This document shows, piece after piece, positions 19,467 to 30,002 of a DNA stretch of 58,829 nucleotides. Both the position numbers and the translations under genes were made by a program. Origin of the DNA: Streptococcus merionis DSM 19192. GTDB taxonomy: Bacteria; Bacillota; Bacilli; Lactobacillales; Streptococcaceae. Location of the stretch: NCBI RefSeq assembly GCF_000380085.1, contig NZ_KB904545.1, positions 1 through 58,829 of the forward strand, written 5' to 3'. The stretch's first letter is position 1. Every line of letters begins with the position of its first letter. The notes beneath the pieces were generated by a model. It was given only the letters and a program-made list of their open reading frames with translations. It did no database searches and was not told the origin of the DNA.

Positions 19467-20147
19467 ATGAAAAGAAAAAAATATCGTCTCTATGAGGGAT
19501 TTAGAGTAGCAACGCTTTTAACCTTTGTCAGTGGTTACATTGATGCTTATACTTTTCACACACAAGGACAGCGATTTGCTGCGGTTCAGACAGGAAATTT
19601 GATTTATTTTGCAATGGCTTTGGCTGAGCAAAATTGGGTACGCGTCTTTGATTACGCCGTTCCGTTACTTGTTTTTAGTTTTGGTCAGTGGTTCAATTAT
19701 GCCATTCGCAGGCACATTACTGTCTCTAATTTGAGATGGCATGCTTTTGGAAGCCACATGATGTTAATCATTCTCGTTCTTACCGCTTTAACTGCTAATC
19801 ATTTACCTCCTACTTTGACTATTACTGGTTTGAGTTTTTTTGCATCGATTCAGGTAGATACTTTTAAACGCTTACGCGGAGCTCCCTATGGTAATGTCAT
19901 GATGACTGGAAATATCAAAAATGCAGCTCATTTATTGTCTAAAGGTTTTCTTGAAAAGAATAGGCAGTTTAAAAAAGAAGGTTTACTGGTTTATGGTGTC
20001 ATCCTCAGTTTTGTTGTGGGAATTATTATTTCAACCTATGTTACCAGTCATTTTGAAGAATATGCCTTATACCTTGCCATTATACCAGTCTTACTTTTGA
20101 ATTATTGGTTAATCAATGAAAAAGAGGGACCTCACCCGCAAAAGTAA
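19467..20147 (+). CDS. DUF1275/YoaK-family membrane protein
   Basis: Multi-pass membrane protein of the YoaK (DUF1275) family, 226 aa from ATG 19467. About six hydrophobic segments are visible, with the family signatures SGYIDAYTF near 23, QTGNLIYFAMAL and GNVMMTGNIKNAA. The upstream ATG at 19437 is rejected because the promoter -10 at 19428-19433 would put the transcript start on it and a parS-like site lies between. This is the first plus-strand gene of the right replichore. Function in the family is not settled. Confidence 0.85.
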   Translation: MKRKKYRLYEGFRVATLLTFVSGYIDAYTFHTQGQRFAAVQTGNLIYFAMALAEQNWVRVFDYAVPLLVFSFGQWFNYAIRRHITVSNLRWHAFGSHMMLIILVLTALTANHLPPTLTITGLSFFASIQVDTFKRLRGAPYGNVMMTGNIKNAAHLLSKGFLEKNRQFKKEGLLVYGVILSFVVGIIISTYVTSHFEEYALYLAIIPVLLLNYWLINEKEGPHPQK

Positions 20148-20345
20148 GGAACCATTGAAGATTAGTATAAAAAAAGATTTTAATGTTAAAAATTCTGCGC
20201 CATAAAGTCATTCTCACTGCTAAAATAAAAAAGAAAAGACGAACAATGATTGATTATCAGAAGCAGAAACTCTATCTTTATTTTTAAGGTAAGGTTTTTG
20301 TTCTAACCTCGTCTCGTCTGTTAGACTAATAATTTAATTTTGTAA

Positions 20346-20433
20346 AGAGACTAGGACTTTATACATAATCTTCAAAGATTACATGTTTTTTGGGTGAGGA
20401 CGAAGCCAACATGGTGGTCTATTCTGGTCTCTT
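20346..20433. repeat. Dispersed repeat family 2, copy D
   Basis: AGAGAC (20346-20351) pairs with GTCTCT (20427-20432), followed by T5, and TAATCTTCAAAGATTA forms an inner hairpin near 20366-20381. The part GGGTGAGGACGAAGCC and the CATGGTGGTCTATTC that follows it recur in related form at 28866-28900 and 49890-49920. It occupies much of the 370-base gap between the DUF1275 gene and tRNA-Arg; the rest of that gap is AT-rich with no convincing gene. Confidence 0.55.
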
Positions 20434-20487
20434 TTTAACTCTATGATTTTAAGTCTGTCTCGCATCTATGAAGTGCAACACAAATAA

Positions 20488-20509
20488 ACCACCCGCATTA
20501 ACGGGTGGT
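20488..20509 (-). terminator. Terminator of tRNA-Arg
   Basis: Perfect 8-bp stem ACCACCCG/CGGGTGGT with a 6-base loop, followed on the minus strand by TTATTTG, just downstream of tRNA-Arg. Confidence 0.75.
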
Positions 20510-20517
20510 CATCATTT

Positions 20518-20591
20518 TGATCCCAGCAGGATTCGAACCTGCGACCGTTCGCTTAGAAGGCGAATGCTCTATCCAGCTGAGCTATGAGACC
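20518..20591 (-). tRNA. tRNA-Arg (anticodon TCT)
   Basis: The minus strand folds as a 74-base tRNA: acceptor GGTCTCA with TGGGATC, D arm GCTC/GAGC, anticodon arm TTCGC-CTTCTAA-GCGAA giving anticodon TCT, and T arm GCAGG-TTCGAAT-CCTGC. It reads AGA/AGG. CCA is not encoded. It has its own terminator and a possible promoter (TTGACA at 20632-20637, TAAACT at 20608-20613). Confidence 0.97.
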
Positions 20592-20607
20592 TCTAGTAAC
20601 TCTATTC

Positions 20608-20637
20608 AGTTTAACAAAAAATAGGTTAAGATGTCAA
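20608..20637 (-). promoter_or_regulatory. Possible promoter of tRNA-Arg
   Basis: Minus-strand TTGACA (20632-20637), 18-base spacer, TAAACT (20608-20613), 17 bases upstream of the tRNA. It makes sense because a terminator separates this tRNA from the Glu-Asn pair. Confidence 0.5.
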
Positions 20638-20751
20638 GATAATTGTGAAATTCCTTTGAAGATTGTCACTTCGTGTCTAAAAAATTACTGTGATCTCGTT
20701 TTTTACTGACATTTTCCAATCAAAATAAGAATCAAGCAGAGAAAACAAACT

Positions 20752-20776
20752 AAAAAACGCTGATTAATCAGCGTTT
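20752..20776 (-). terminator. Terminator of the tRNA-Glu/tRNA-Asn pair
   Basis: Perfect palindrome AACGCTGA-TTAA-TCAGCGTT followed by a run of T on the minus strand, just after tRNA-Asn: a classic intrinsic terminator. Confidence 0.85.
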
Positions 20777-20790
20777 CACCTGTCTACTTA

Positions 20791-20863
20791 CTCCGCCAAC
20801 AGGGCTCGAACCTGTGACATCATGATTAACAGTCATGCGCTCTACCAACTGAGCTATGGCGGA
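20791..20863 (-). tRNA. tRNA-Asn (anticodon GTT)
   Basis: 73-base minus-strand cloverleaf: acceptor TCCGCCA/TGGCGGA, anticodon loop CTGTTAA giving GTT, T arm ACAGG-TTCGAGC-CCTGT. It is second in a two-tRNA unit with tRNA-Glu, 11 bases apart. CCA is not encoded. Confidence 0.97.
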
Positions 20864-20874
20864 ATAATTTCTTA

Positions 20875-20946
20875 TAGTCCGTACGGGATTCGAACCCGTG
20901 TTACCGCCGTGAAAAGGCGGTGTCTTAACCCCTTGACCAACGGACC
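20875..20946 (-). tRNA. tRNA-Glu (anticodon TTC)
   Basis: 72-base minus-strand cloverleaf: acceptor GGTCCGT/ACGGACT, anticodon loop TTTTCAC giving TTC, T arm ACGGG-TTCGAAT-CCCGT. It is first in the Glu-Asn unit, driven by the consensus promoter at 20978-21006. Confidence 0.97.
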
Positions 20947-20977
20947 ATTCTAGAGGTGTCTTAACAAGACAAGATTC

Positions 20978-21006
20978 ATTATATCTCAGATTAATAATCA
21001 TGTCAA
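20978..21006 (-). promoter_or_regulatory. Consensus promoter of the tRNA-Glu/Asn unit
   Basis: Minus-strand TTGACA (21001-21006), 17-base spacer, TATAAT (20978-20983): both hexamers perfect, 31 bases upstream of tRNA-Glu. Confidence 0.85.
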
Positions 21007-21157
21007 TACTTTTGCTTAACTTTTTTACTTTTTTCACGTGTTATTTTGATTTTGAAAGTTCTAAAATGAAGTTAGCCTCTTGAGGGTATGAAAAAATATC
21101 TCAGACAGTTATTTTACATACATTAAAACCCTGTGAATGCAAAATATTTAACGAGAC

Positions 21158-21186
21158 CCCTCTAAAAATTCTAAATTTTTAGAGGG
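21158..21186. terminator. Strong hairpin after the YfhO gene
   Basis: CCCTCTAAAAA and TTTTTAGAGGG form an 11-bp stem 26 bases past the YfhO stop. Neither strand has a long T-run outside the stem, so it may act as a 3'-end stabiliser as well as a terminator. Confidence 0.55.
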
Positions 21187-21212
21187 ATCCTACAGTATTT
21201 TAAGATAACATG

Positions 21213-23819
21213 TTACCTTGTAGATGATATCGTGGTTTTCCTAACTCTTTTAGAATAATCATAAATAAAAAATAGAGCTATTCCTACTACAAATGCAATA
21301 CTGCCTTCTACCAATCCATTTGGAACAAAGGTCAGAACAATTTCCCCTTTTCCTTTAGGAACTGCAATTTTCATTAATCCTTTTTGAAAAGGCTCGATAG
21401 GTGTTTTTTTGCCATTGACAGTTGCAGTCCAGCCTTTATCGTAAGGGAGAGTATAAATAATTGAGGTATCCTTCTCTGTGACGTAACTTGTTTTGACCTG
21501 GTTTTTTGAAACTTTAGTATGTACATTTTGATGGGTTAAGACTTCACTGGCTGCTAGGAAGTGGTTAATATCCAAAGCTAGTACCTGAAAATCATCAAAG
21601 GTTATCTTTTTTTGATTTGGAAAAATCAAGCGCACATCCAGAGTTTGATTAGCAGTAAAAAATCCTAAGTCAAAGAGGGGATGACTGTCGTCAATGGTGT
21701 AATTATAAAGCTTTTGATTAACAATAATTTGAATGTCATTATAGTCGTCATTGGTCATTGTTAATCCTGCAAGACTGAGATAAATTTGGCTATCTCTGTC
21801 TGTAGTGACTTCAAACTGAGCACTAGCGAAATCTGATTGAAGTTGACTTGAATCTGCGATAATAGCCGGTTGAATAGCTTTCAAATCCAAATTGGAAATA
21901 GATACAGGAGTTAAATGATTATAATAAGTCAGATCAAGCCCTGTCAATTTATTGATAACAGCGGTTTGATTGTCAAGACTCAAATCGCTAAGAGGAACAT
22001 CTTGGTAAGGTTGAGTTGACAAAATACCTAGAGAGGCACTATGGCTATTTTCATGAATCTGCATTTGATGTGATTGCTCCACCATAGTAAATCCATACTT
22101 ACCAGGCATTGTTTTAGCTAAATTGTACTTAATACCAAAAAGCATATCCATGAGAAGAGTATTGTTTTGATATCGAAGATTGAGATTGGTGCCAGATGAT
22201 TTAAAGCCTAGTTTGTCTAAAAGTTGGCTTGAAGAACGGTTACGAATTGATGAGAATTGAGAGATACCATTATAATTGAACTTCATACTGTCGTTCCCAG
22301 TATGTGTCAACAAACGCTCTGTTCTAAAGAATGTGTCATTTTCAAGCTTTGTGTTGTCAACTAAGTTGACAATATCTGTCAAGTCTTTATTATAACTTTC
22401 ACGGCTAGGAAAATGCCACTCATTTTCAATCCCTGAAATTTGATAATAAGCATTTAAAGATAATTCAAAGATACTGAAAAAGAGGAGACTGTAAACGAGT
22501 TGTTTACTGGCCAATTTTTTACTAAAGAGAGCTATGACACAATAAGTTCCTAAAAACTCAGCTGTCAAAATAAAGTGAATCGGTTCTAAGTATTCATAGT
22601 GAGCCCTGTAAACAAAAGTTAGGACAAAGCCTGAAATGACAATCAATGAGGGAATAACAAAGGATTTCCAAGTTAGTAGGTTAAGCCTAGACAAAACTTC
22701 TGCTGCCATGAGGATGATAAGGAGAGACCATAGCCACGCGTAACGGTGCAAAAACATATTAGGCGCGTGCATGCCCTGCCAGAGAAGATCCAGTGGCTCC
22801 AGATAAAAACTAATCGTCAGAAAACTAATAAGAGTAAGGTAAGCGAGTTTAACTCTTTTCTTAATTCCTTTGATAAAAAAGAATGTCAATGCTAAAATGA
22901 GCGGTAACAAACCGACATAAATCATTGGAACAGCGCCAAATTTTGTGGTATCGTAAGATCCGACGAGATTTTTAGCAAATAAATCTAGCCACCAAGAATC
23001 ATCGGTTTGCAATTGATTAATTTGTGTCAGTGTTTCTCCGTGTGTTTGTAAATCAAGAACAGCTGGCAAAATCATGATTAAGCTAGTGATAGCAGATAAT
23101 ATTGACACAATTGTAAAGTCAAAAAAGGTTTTAATACGCTCCTTAAAATTCCAAGACAACTGAACAATATACCAAAGCGTCAGAAAAATAGCCATCATAA
23201 AACCAAAATAGTAATTTTGGATAAAGAGGAGTGTCAGACTTGTGAAATAAAGTCCTCTTCCTTCTTCTTTGATAAATCGGCTCATTCCCCAGATAATTAT
23301 TGGAGCTATGATGAAAACATCTAGCCACATAGTGATTTCAAGTTGTGAAGTTGAAAAACTCATCAAAGAGAAAGAGGAAGATAAAAGAAGTGTCAATCTG
23401 TTGTCAAGTTTACAGTAAATGTGTTGTAAACTTAAAAAAGTTGATAGACCGATCAACCCAAATTTCATAATTGTCATGAAATAAAGAGCATCTGGCATGG
23501 TCTCTAAGGTGAAAAAATAGGCTAAAGGAGACAAGAAACTGCCTAAATAATAGCTGCTTAAAGCATAGAAATTGAGTCCTAGGCCGCTAGTAAACGTAAA
23601 GAAGATACTACCGTCACCGTGAAGAATATTTCGCAAGGTTGTATGAAAAATAGCATACTGATGGAAACCATCACTGGCTAGAATTGTTCGATCACTCCCA
23701 GGGTAGATCCCTTTTAAGGCTAGAAGAGTTATAATGACAGTAACAGGAATAAGGAAAGACAAACTGCAGGCTAAAAATAATTTTCTGTTTTGAATCTTTC
23801 TTTTTTGGACACGTTTCAT
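21213..23819 (-). CDS. YfhO-family polytopic membrane glycosyltransferase
   Basis: An 868-residue membrane protein with a cytosolic basic start, a membrane segment at about 14-35, roughly a dozen more up to about residue 470, a large extracytoplasmic C-terminal region (about 480-835) and a final membrane helix near 840. The LASDGFHQYAIFH stretch in the first loop is typical of YfhO-type GT-C enzymes. Relatives glycosylate lipoteichoic or wall teichoic acid in Firmicutes; the sugar and acceptor here cannot be read. It stands alone, on the lagging strand between tRNAs and the ABC-F gene. Confidence 0.85.
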   Translation of the reverse strand: MKRVQKRKIQNRKLFLACSLSFLIPVTVIITLLALKGIYPGSDRTILASDGFHQYAIFHTTLRNILHGDGSIFFTFTSGLGLNFYALSSYYLGSFLSPLAYFFTLETMPDALYFMTIMKFGLIGLSTFLSLQHIYCKLDNRLTLLLSSSFSLMSFSTSQLEITMWLDVFIIAPIIIWGMSRFIKEEGRGLYFTSLTLLFIQNYYFGFMMAIFLTLWYIVQLSWNFKERIKTFFDFTIVSILSAITSLIMILPAVLDLQTHGETLTQINQLQTDDSWWLDLFAKNLVGSYDTTKFGAVPMIYVGLLPLILALTFFFIKGIKKRVKLAYLTLISFLTISFYLEPLDLLWQGMHAPNMFLHRYAWLWSLLIILMAAEVLSRLNLLTWKSFVIPSLIVISGFVLTFVYRAHYEYLEPIHFILTAEFLGTYCVIALFSKKLASKQLVYSLLFFSIFELSLNAYYQISGIENEWHFPSRESYNKDLTDIVNLVDNTKLENDTFFRTERLLTHTGNDSMKFNYNGISQFSSIRNRSSSQLLDKLGFKSSGTNLNLRYQNNTLLMDMLFGIKYNLAKTMPGKYGFTMVEQSHQMQIHENSHSASLGILSTQPYQDVPLSDLSLDNQTAVINKLTGLDLTYYNHLTPVSISNLDLKAIQPAIIADSSQLQSDFASAQFEVTTDRDSQIYLSLAGLTMTNDDYNDIQIIVNQKLYNYTIDDSHPLFDLGFFTANQTLDVRLIFPNQKKITFDDFQVLALDINHFLAASEVLTHQNVHTKVSKNQVKTSYVTEKDTSIIYTLPYDKGWTATVNGKKTPIEPFQKGLMKIAVPKGKGEIVLTFVPNGLVEGSIAFVVGIALFFIYDYSKRVRKTTISSTR

Positions 23820-23991
23820 AATGTTATTGTATCAGAAAACTTAGAGAAATGCGAAAAAGGGAGTGATACAGAGGCTGTGATTTCACTGAAATCGACTATC
23901 CTTATTCTTTTATTCCTAGGTTCGGGTGTTCCGGATTCATTCTACAAACCCAATAACTACTGTGTCAATCTGTTCAAACTATAAAAGAAAC

Positions 23992-24017
23992 GAGACTGAG
24001 TTTTTTTCCTCAGTCTC
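23992..24017 (-). terminator. Terminator of the ABC-F gene
   Basis: GAGACTGAG/CTCAGTCTC 9-bp stem, ending seven bases past the stop codon, followed on the minus strand by GTTTCTTTT. Confidence 0.75.
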
Positions 24018-24023
24018 TTAAGC

Positions 24024-25646
24024 TTATTGAGTCCAAAGTTCTTGGACTTTTGCTTGAACTTCAGCATTTTCCAAGAATTCGTCGTAAGTCTCATCAATAC
24101 GGTCGATAACGCCGTTCTTAGAGATAATGATAATATGATTGGCTAAAGTTTGGATAAATTCATGATCGTGGCTGGCAAAGATAATAGACTCTTTGAAAGC
24201 CTTGAGCCCATCGTTAAGGCTTGAAATAGATTCCAAGTCCAAGTGATTGGTTGGATCATCCAAAATAAGCACATTAGATTTGAGGAGCATGAGTTTAGAG
24301 AGCATCACGCGCACTTTCTCGCCACCTGACAAGACGTTGACAGGCTTGTTAACATCCTCACCAGAAAATAGCATACGTCCGAGGAAACCTCGCAAGAAGG
24401 TATTGTCATCTTCACCTTTGCTAGCAAATTGGCGAAGCCAGTCAAGAATAGTTTCATCACTTTCAAAGTCTTTACTATTGTCTTTTGGCAAGTAAGATTG
24501 TGACGTTGTCACACCCCACTTGACAGTTCCTTCGTAGTCAATATCTCCAACTAAGGCACGAATAAGGGCTGTTGTCTGAATATCGTTTTGGCCAATCAGA
24601 GCTGTTTTGTCACCTGGACGAAGAATAAAGCTGATGTTGTCAATGACTATCTCCCCGTCAATTTTGACAGAGAGATTTTCAACTGTCAAGAGATCATTAC
24701 CAATCTCGCGCTCTGATTTAAAGTTGATAAATGGATACTTACGGCTTGATGGCACGATTTCTTCTAATTCAATCTTGTCAAGCATCTTTTTACGGGAAGT
24801 TGCTTGTTTAGATTTTGAAGCATTAGCTGAGAAGCGAGCCACAAATTCTTGGAGTTGCTTGATTTTTTCTTCAGCTTTGGCATTGCGATCAGCCTGTAAA
24901 CGTGCTGCCAACTCAGAAGACTCTTTCCAGAAGTCATAGTTACCGACAAAAAGTTTGATTTTACCAAAATCAAGATCAGCCATGTGCGTGCACACTTTGT
25001 TCAAGAAGTGACGGTCGTGGGAGACAACGATAACGGTATTTTCAAAGTCAATCAAGAAGTCTTCCAACCAAGAGATGGACTGAATGTCAAGACCGTTGGT
25101 CGGCTCGTCAAGAAGCAGGACATCTGGTTGGCCAAAGAGGGCTTTAGCCAAGAGGACTTTAACTTTTTCACCGTTGGTCAATTCGCTCATATTTTGATAG
25201 TGAGCATCTTCTGGAATATTGAGGTTTTGTAAAAGTTGTGAGGCTTCGGATTCAGCTTCCCAACCGCCTAATTCTGCAAAGGTGCCTTCTAATTCTGCTG
25301 CACGAACCCCATCTTCTTCAGAAAAGTCTTCCTTCATGTAGATAGCATCTTTTTCTTTCATAACATTGTAAAGCTGCTCATTCCCCATGATGACAACATC
25401 AATGACACGCTCATCTTCGTAATCAAAATGGTTTTGACGAAGGACTGACAAGCGCTCATCTGGACCGAGAGAAATATGGCCAGTTGTTGGTTCAATATCG
25501 CCTGCTAAGATTTTTAAAAAGGTAGATTTACCAGCACCGTTGGCACCGATCAAACCATAGGTATTGCCAGCTGTAAACTTGATGTTGACATCATCGAAAA
25601 GTTTACGATCGCTGAAACGAAGTGAAACATCTGAAACTGTAAGCAA
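24024..25646 (-). CDS. ABC-F family ATPase, YbiT/YkpA type, degenerate second site
   Basis: Soluble twin-ATPase protein of the ABC-F translation-factor family, 540 aa, no membrane segment. Site 1 is intact: Walker A GANGAGKST (34-42), signature LTNGE (156-160), Walker B LLLDEPTNGLD (177-187). A charged linker of the P-site tRNA-interaction type spans about 240-300. In site 2 the Walker A reads GQNDIQTT (352-359), lacking the invariant Gly-Lys, and Walker B reads LILDDPTNHLD with Asp for the catalytic Glu, while the signature LSGGE is kept. It is probably a YbiT-type ribosome factor; antibiotic resistance is not implied. Confidence 0.88.
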   Translation of the reverse strand: MLTVSDVSLRFSDRKLFDDVNIKFTAGNTYGLIGANGAGKSTFLKILAGDIEPTTGHISLGPDERLSVLRQNHFDYEDERVIDVVIMGNEQLYNVMKEKDAIYMKEDFSEEDGVRAAELEGTFAELGGWEAESEASQLLQNLNIPEDAHYQNMSELTNGEKVKVLLAKALFGQPDVLLLDEPTNGLDIQSISWLEDFLIDFENTVIVVSHDRHFLNKVCTHMADLDFGKIKLFVGNYDFWKESSELAARLQADRNAKAEEKIKQLQEFVARFSANASKSKQATSRKKMLDKIELEEIVPSSRKYPFINFKSEREIGNDLLTVENLSVKIDGEIVIDNISFILRPGDKTALIGQNDIQTTALIRALVGDIDYEGTVKWGVTTSQSYLPKDNSKDFESDETILDWLRQFASKGEDDNTFLRGFLGRMLFSGEDVNKPVNVLSGGEKVRVMLSKLMLLKSNVLILDDPTNHLDLESISSLNDGLKAFKESIIFASHDHEFIQTLANHIIIISKNGVIDRIDETYDEFLENAEVQAKVQELWTQ

Positions 25647-25742
25647 AGTGATTCTCCTAAATATTGTAGTCTCTTTATTCTACAGGAAAAGGGGATTTTT
25701 TTCAAATAATCCTACCAAGCCTATCGCCAGTTTTAAGAAAAA

Positions 25743-25751
25743 TGGTATAAT
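25743..25751 (+). promoter_or_regulatory. Extended -10 promoter of trpS
   Basis: TGGTATAAT is an extended -10; no good -35 is seen. The transcript start would fall about 20-25 bases before the trpS ATG, leaving no room for a T-box leader. Confidence 0.65.
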
Positions 25752-25780
25752 AGACCTAATTGAAAGAAGGAGCATTTGTT

Positions 25781-26806
25781 ATGACTAAACCTGTCATCCT
25801 AACAGGAGACCGCCCGACTGGCAAATTACATCTTGGCCACTATATTGGTAGCCTTAAAAACCGTATTCTTTTACAGAATGAAAATAAGTATGATATGTTT
25901 GTCTTTTTAGCTGACCAGCAGGCCTTGACAGACCATGCCAAAGAATCGCAAAGTATTTACGAATCAATTGGTAATGTAGCCCTTGATTATCTGTCCGTCG
26001 GTCTTGATCCAGAGCAGGTCACTATTTTTATCCAAAGTCAGATTCCTGAGTTAGCAGAGCTAACGATGTACTACATGAATTTGGTGTCTGTTGCACGTTT
26101 GGAACGCAATCCGACAGTTAAGACAGAGATTGGTCAAAAAGGCTTTGGAGAGTCTATCCCGTCAGGTTTTCTAGTCTACCCAGTCTCTCAAGCGGCAGAT
26201 ATTACAGCCTTTAAGGCTAATCTTGTCCCGGTTGGAAATGACCAAAAACCGATGATTGAGCAGACCAGAGAGATTGTTCGCTCTTTTAACTATACTTATC
26301 AAACGGATGTTCTGGTTGAGCCAGAAGGTCTGTTTCCAAAGACAGAAACAGAAGGTCGCCTACCAGGGTTAGATGGCAATGCTAAGATGTCCAAGTCTCT
26401 TGGTAATGGTATTTACTTATCAGACGATGTTGACACGGTGCAAAAAAAGGTCATGTCTATGTATACGGATCCGAACCATATCCGCGTGGAAGATCCAGGT
26501 AAAATCGAAGGAAATATGGTGTTTACTTATTTGGATGTCTTTGGTCGTGAGGAAGATCAGGTAACAATTGCGGAAATGAAAGAACACTATCAACGAGGCG
26601 GGCTTGGTGATGTTAAGACCAAGCGCTATCTCTTGGAAATTCTTGAGCGTGAACTGGTTCCTATTCGTAAGCGCCGTTTGGAGTTTGCTAAGGATATGGG
26701 GGAAGTTTACAATATGCTGGCAAAAGGTAGCGATAAAGCAAGAAATGTTGCAGCTCAGACCCTTGATGAGGTCAAAACGGCTATGGGTATCAATTATTTT
26801 AAATAA
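25781..26806 (+). CDS. trpS: Tryptophanyl-tRNA synthetase
   Basis: Class I synthetase charging tRNA-Trp. Start at ATG 25781 (341 aa), eight bases after AGGAG; an in-frame ATG at 25760 overlaps that site and is rejected. The HIGH-like motif KLHLGHYIG is at about 15-23 and the KMSKS motif (AKMSKSLGN) near 203. It is of normal length and lacks a T-box in the short leader. Confidence 0.96.
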   Translation: MTKPVILTGDRPTGKLHLGHYIGSLKNRILLQNENKYDMFVFLADQQALTDHAKESQSIYESIGNVALDYLSVGLDPEQVTIFIQSQIPELAELTMYYMNLVSVARLERNPTVKTEIGQKGFGESIPSGFLVYPVSQAADITAFKANLVPVGNDQKPMIEQTREIVRSFNYTYQTDVLVEPEGLFPKTETEGRLPGLDGNAKMSKSLGNGIYLSDDVDTVQKKVMSMYTDPNHIRVEDPGKIEGNMVFTYLDVFGREEDQVTIAEMKEHYQRGGLGDVKTKRYLLEILERELVPIRKRRLEFAKDMGEVYNMLAKGSDKARNVAAQTLDEVKTAMGINYFK

Positions 26807-26957
26807 TACCTGACTAATAGAGAAAGTAAACTATTTCAATTGTGCATTTCTCAAAATTTGGGAGTGGAGAAAAGAACTCCGAAAGTGTCGAGTTGTAAAC
26901 ACAGGTTTGCGCAATAAGTGATTGGTTTTAATAGGTTTTTATAAGTCTATCATCCTT

Positions 26958-27016
26958 AGGGAGGGAGATGGCAAAATCGATTTGATGAAATTCTGATTTT
27001 GTCGTCCTCCCTTTTT
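26958..27016 (+). terminator. Terminator after trpS, GGGAG-type hairpin
   Basis: AGGGAGG (26958-26964) pairs with CCTCCCT (27006-27012) and continues inward through GACAAAAT-type pairing, ending in T5. The core resembles the hairpin at 10446-10502, so it is also a member of that repeat class. The remaining part of the 300-base trpS-guaB gap shows nothing else except the guaB promoter. Confidence 0.7.
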
Positions 27017-27028
27017 CCGTATTTTGGG

Positions 27029-27056
27029 TTGACAAAAAAATTGATAATGTTATGAT
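27029..27056 (+). promoter_or_regulatory. guaB promoter
   Basis: TTGACA (27029-27034), 16-base spacer, TATGAT (27051-27056). The -10 lies within an inverted repeat GATAATGTTATGATATTATC (27043-27062), which could be an operator. No PurR box was recognised. Confidence 0.75.
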
Positions 27057-27083
27057 ATTATCAATCCAAAAATTTTTCATTAG

Positions 27084-28592
<1,509 letters not shown>

Positions 28593-28607
28593 CTGTCAAC
28601 TTACTGT

Positions 28608-28649
28608 AAATGTAAAAGAGGCTGGAGTTCCTAGCCTCTTTTACATTTT
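28608..28649 (+). terminator. Terminator of guaB
   Basis: AAATGTAAAAGAGGCT pairs perfectly with AGCCTCTTTTACATTT around a 9-base loop. The long stem works in both directions, 15 bases past the guaB stop. Confidence 0.85.
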
Positions 28650-28699
28650 AATGTTTAACAAATAATCACGGTGATTGGGGAGTCTATCGAATTTTTATT

Positions 28700-28820
28700 G
28701 GACTGTTCATTGATACTAAAGCACCTAATGAACTGTGCAGGGGTAAGACTAAGTTGGCATAGCCAACAAGTCTTACTCCTAACCACTGCGTCTTGCAAGG
28801 AAATTAGAAAAATAAGCGAA
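28700..28820 (+). repeat. Dispersed nested-palindrome repeat, copy B
   Basis: GTAAGACT and AGTCTTAC arms (28743-28774) enclose GTTGGC-ATA-GCCAAC. The flanks share CTAAAGCACCTAATG and AACCACTGCGTCTTGCAAGG with copy C. The outer GTGGTT arm is decayed here. It lies between the convergent ends of guaB and recF. Confidence 0.7.
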
Positions 28821-28908
28821 GCTGGAATTACTTTTTATACGTAATCTTCAACGTTATATATTTTTGGGGTGTGGGGAGAAGCCGTCATAGTTGTCTATGC
28901 ATGCTCCT
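28821..28908 (+). repeat. Dispersed repeat family 2, copy B
   Basis: TTTTTATACGTAATCTTCAA and the following GGGGTGTGGGGAGAAGCC with TAGTTGTCTATGC match the family 2 copies at 20346-20433 and 49889-49928. It is joined directly to nested-palindrome copy B and ends one base before the recF stop codon. Confidence 0.55.
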
Positions 28909-30000
28909 CTAGTCGGTTGTGATAATTCCTTTATCAATGTGAAATACCTTCAAGGTCTCTGGTAATTGTTTCAGGTGATCTAGTGATGTGGTCGTAATAA
29001 AGGTTTGGGTTTTATCTGAGATAGTTTCTAGAAGTTTTAGTTGACGGATGTCGTCAAGTTCACTCATGACATCATCAAGGAGAAGAATAGGGCTTTCTTT
29101 CGTCACGGATTCCATCAGATTAATTTCGGCCAGTTTGATGGATAAGACAAGGCTACGGTGTTGTCCTTGACTGCCAAAATGAGCATTCATTCCATTGATA
29201 AAAAAGTTCAAGTCATCACGATGAGGGCCAACACCTGTATTTTTTTTGAACAAATCGCGTTTACGTGAATCGTCAAGTGATTTACGGAAATCTTGACGGA
29301 TAGTGTCAACGTCTTTGAAATCAAATGAAGATTGATAAGACAGGCTCAGTTCTTCTTTTTTACTGGAAATATCATAATGTTTAGCTTGACTAAAGGTTTC
29401 AAGTTGCTTTACAAAATCTAGACGCTGTTCAATCACACGAGAACCATATTCGATTAGCTGGTCATCCAAAACAGCTAGAAAATCCAAATCAATCTTTTCA
29501 ACTTGCTTGAGGTAGGTATTGCGCTGTTTGAGAACATGGTGATAGCTGGCTAATTCAGACAGATAAATGGGTTTCATTTGCCCTAGCTCCATGTCCATGA
29601 ATTTTCGTCTTAATGCTGGAGCTCCTTTAATCAGCTGTAAATCCTCAGGAGCAAAGAGAACGACATTAAGATGGCCGATATAGTTGGCCAAGCGTGTCTG
29701 TTTGAGGTGATTGACCTTGGTCACCCGTCCTTTTTCCGTTAGACTAACTTCAAGAGGAATAGTTCCAGTTTGTTTTACCACTTGGCCTGATAAACTAAAT
29801 TGATTTTTTGAAAAATAAACTAGATCCTTATCAGAGCGTGTTCGGTGGCTGCGTGTTAATGATAAAAAGTAGATCGCTTCTAAAATATTAGTCTTTCCTT
29901 GAGCATTTTGGCCTAGAAAAACATTAAGCCCAGGATGAAAATTGACAGTTTGCTCTTTATAGTTGCGGTAGTTCTGTAAATGAATTGATTTTAACCACAT
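28909..30000 (-). CDS. recF: DNA replication and repair protein RecF
   Basis: SMC-like ATPase that helps load RecA at gaps. The 363-aa protein has Walker [10 protein letters not shown] (30-38), a signature near 265-275 and Walker [12 protein letters not shown] near 308. It is preceded two bases upstream by the S4 protein gene, the usual yaaA-recF pair. In streptococci recF has moved from dnaN to this other side of the origin. Confidence 0.96.
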   Translation of the reverse strand: MWLKSIHLQNYRNYKEQTVNFHPGLNVFLGQNAQGKTNILEAIYFLSLTRSHRTRSDKDLVYFSKNQFSLSGQVVKQTGTIPLEVSLTEKGRVTKVNHLKQTRLANYIGHLNVVLFAPEDLQLIKGAPALRRKFMDMELGQMKPIYLSELASYHHVLKQRNTYLKQVEKIDLDFLAVLDDQLIEYGSRVIEQRLDFVKQLETFSQAKHYDISSKKEELSLSYQSSFDFKDVDTIRQDFRKSLDDSRKRDLFKKNTGVGPHRDDLNFFINGMNAHFGSQGQHRSLVLSIKLAEINLMESVTKESPILLLDDVMSELDDIRQLKLLETISDKTQTFITTTSLDHLKQLPETLKVFHIDKGIITTD

Positions 30001-30002
30001 GA

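Noticed and set aside
20182..20286. 34-codon ORF in the gap after the DUF1275 gene
   Set aside because: No ribosome site and low-complexity Lys-rich composition.
20768..21037. 89-codon minus-strand open frame
   Set aside because: It runs across tRNA-Asn, tRNA-Glu and their promoter; not a gene.
21030..21047. CACGTG palindrome resembling parS
   Set aside because: Only the left half matches; the right arm is TTATT instead of AAACA.
25743..25781. T-box riboswitch for trpS
   Set aside because: The promoter -10 is about 30 bases from the ATG, so there is no room for a T-box.
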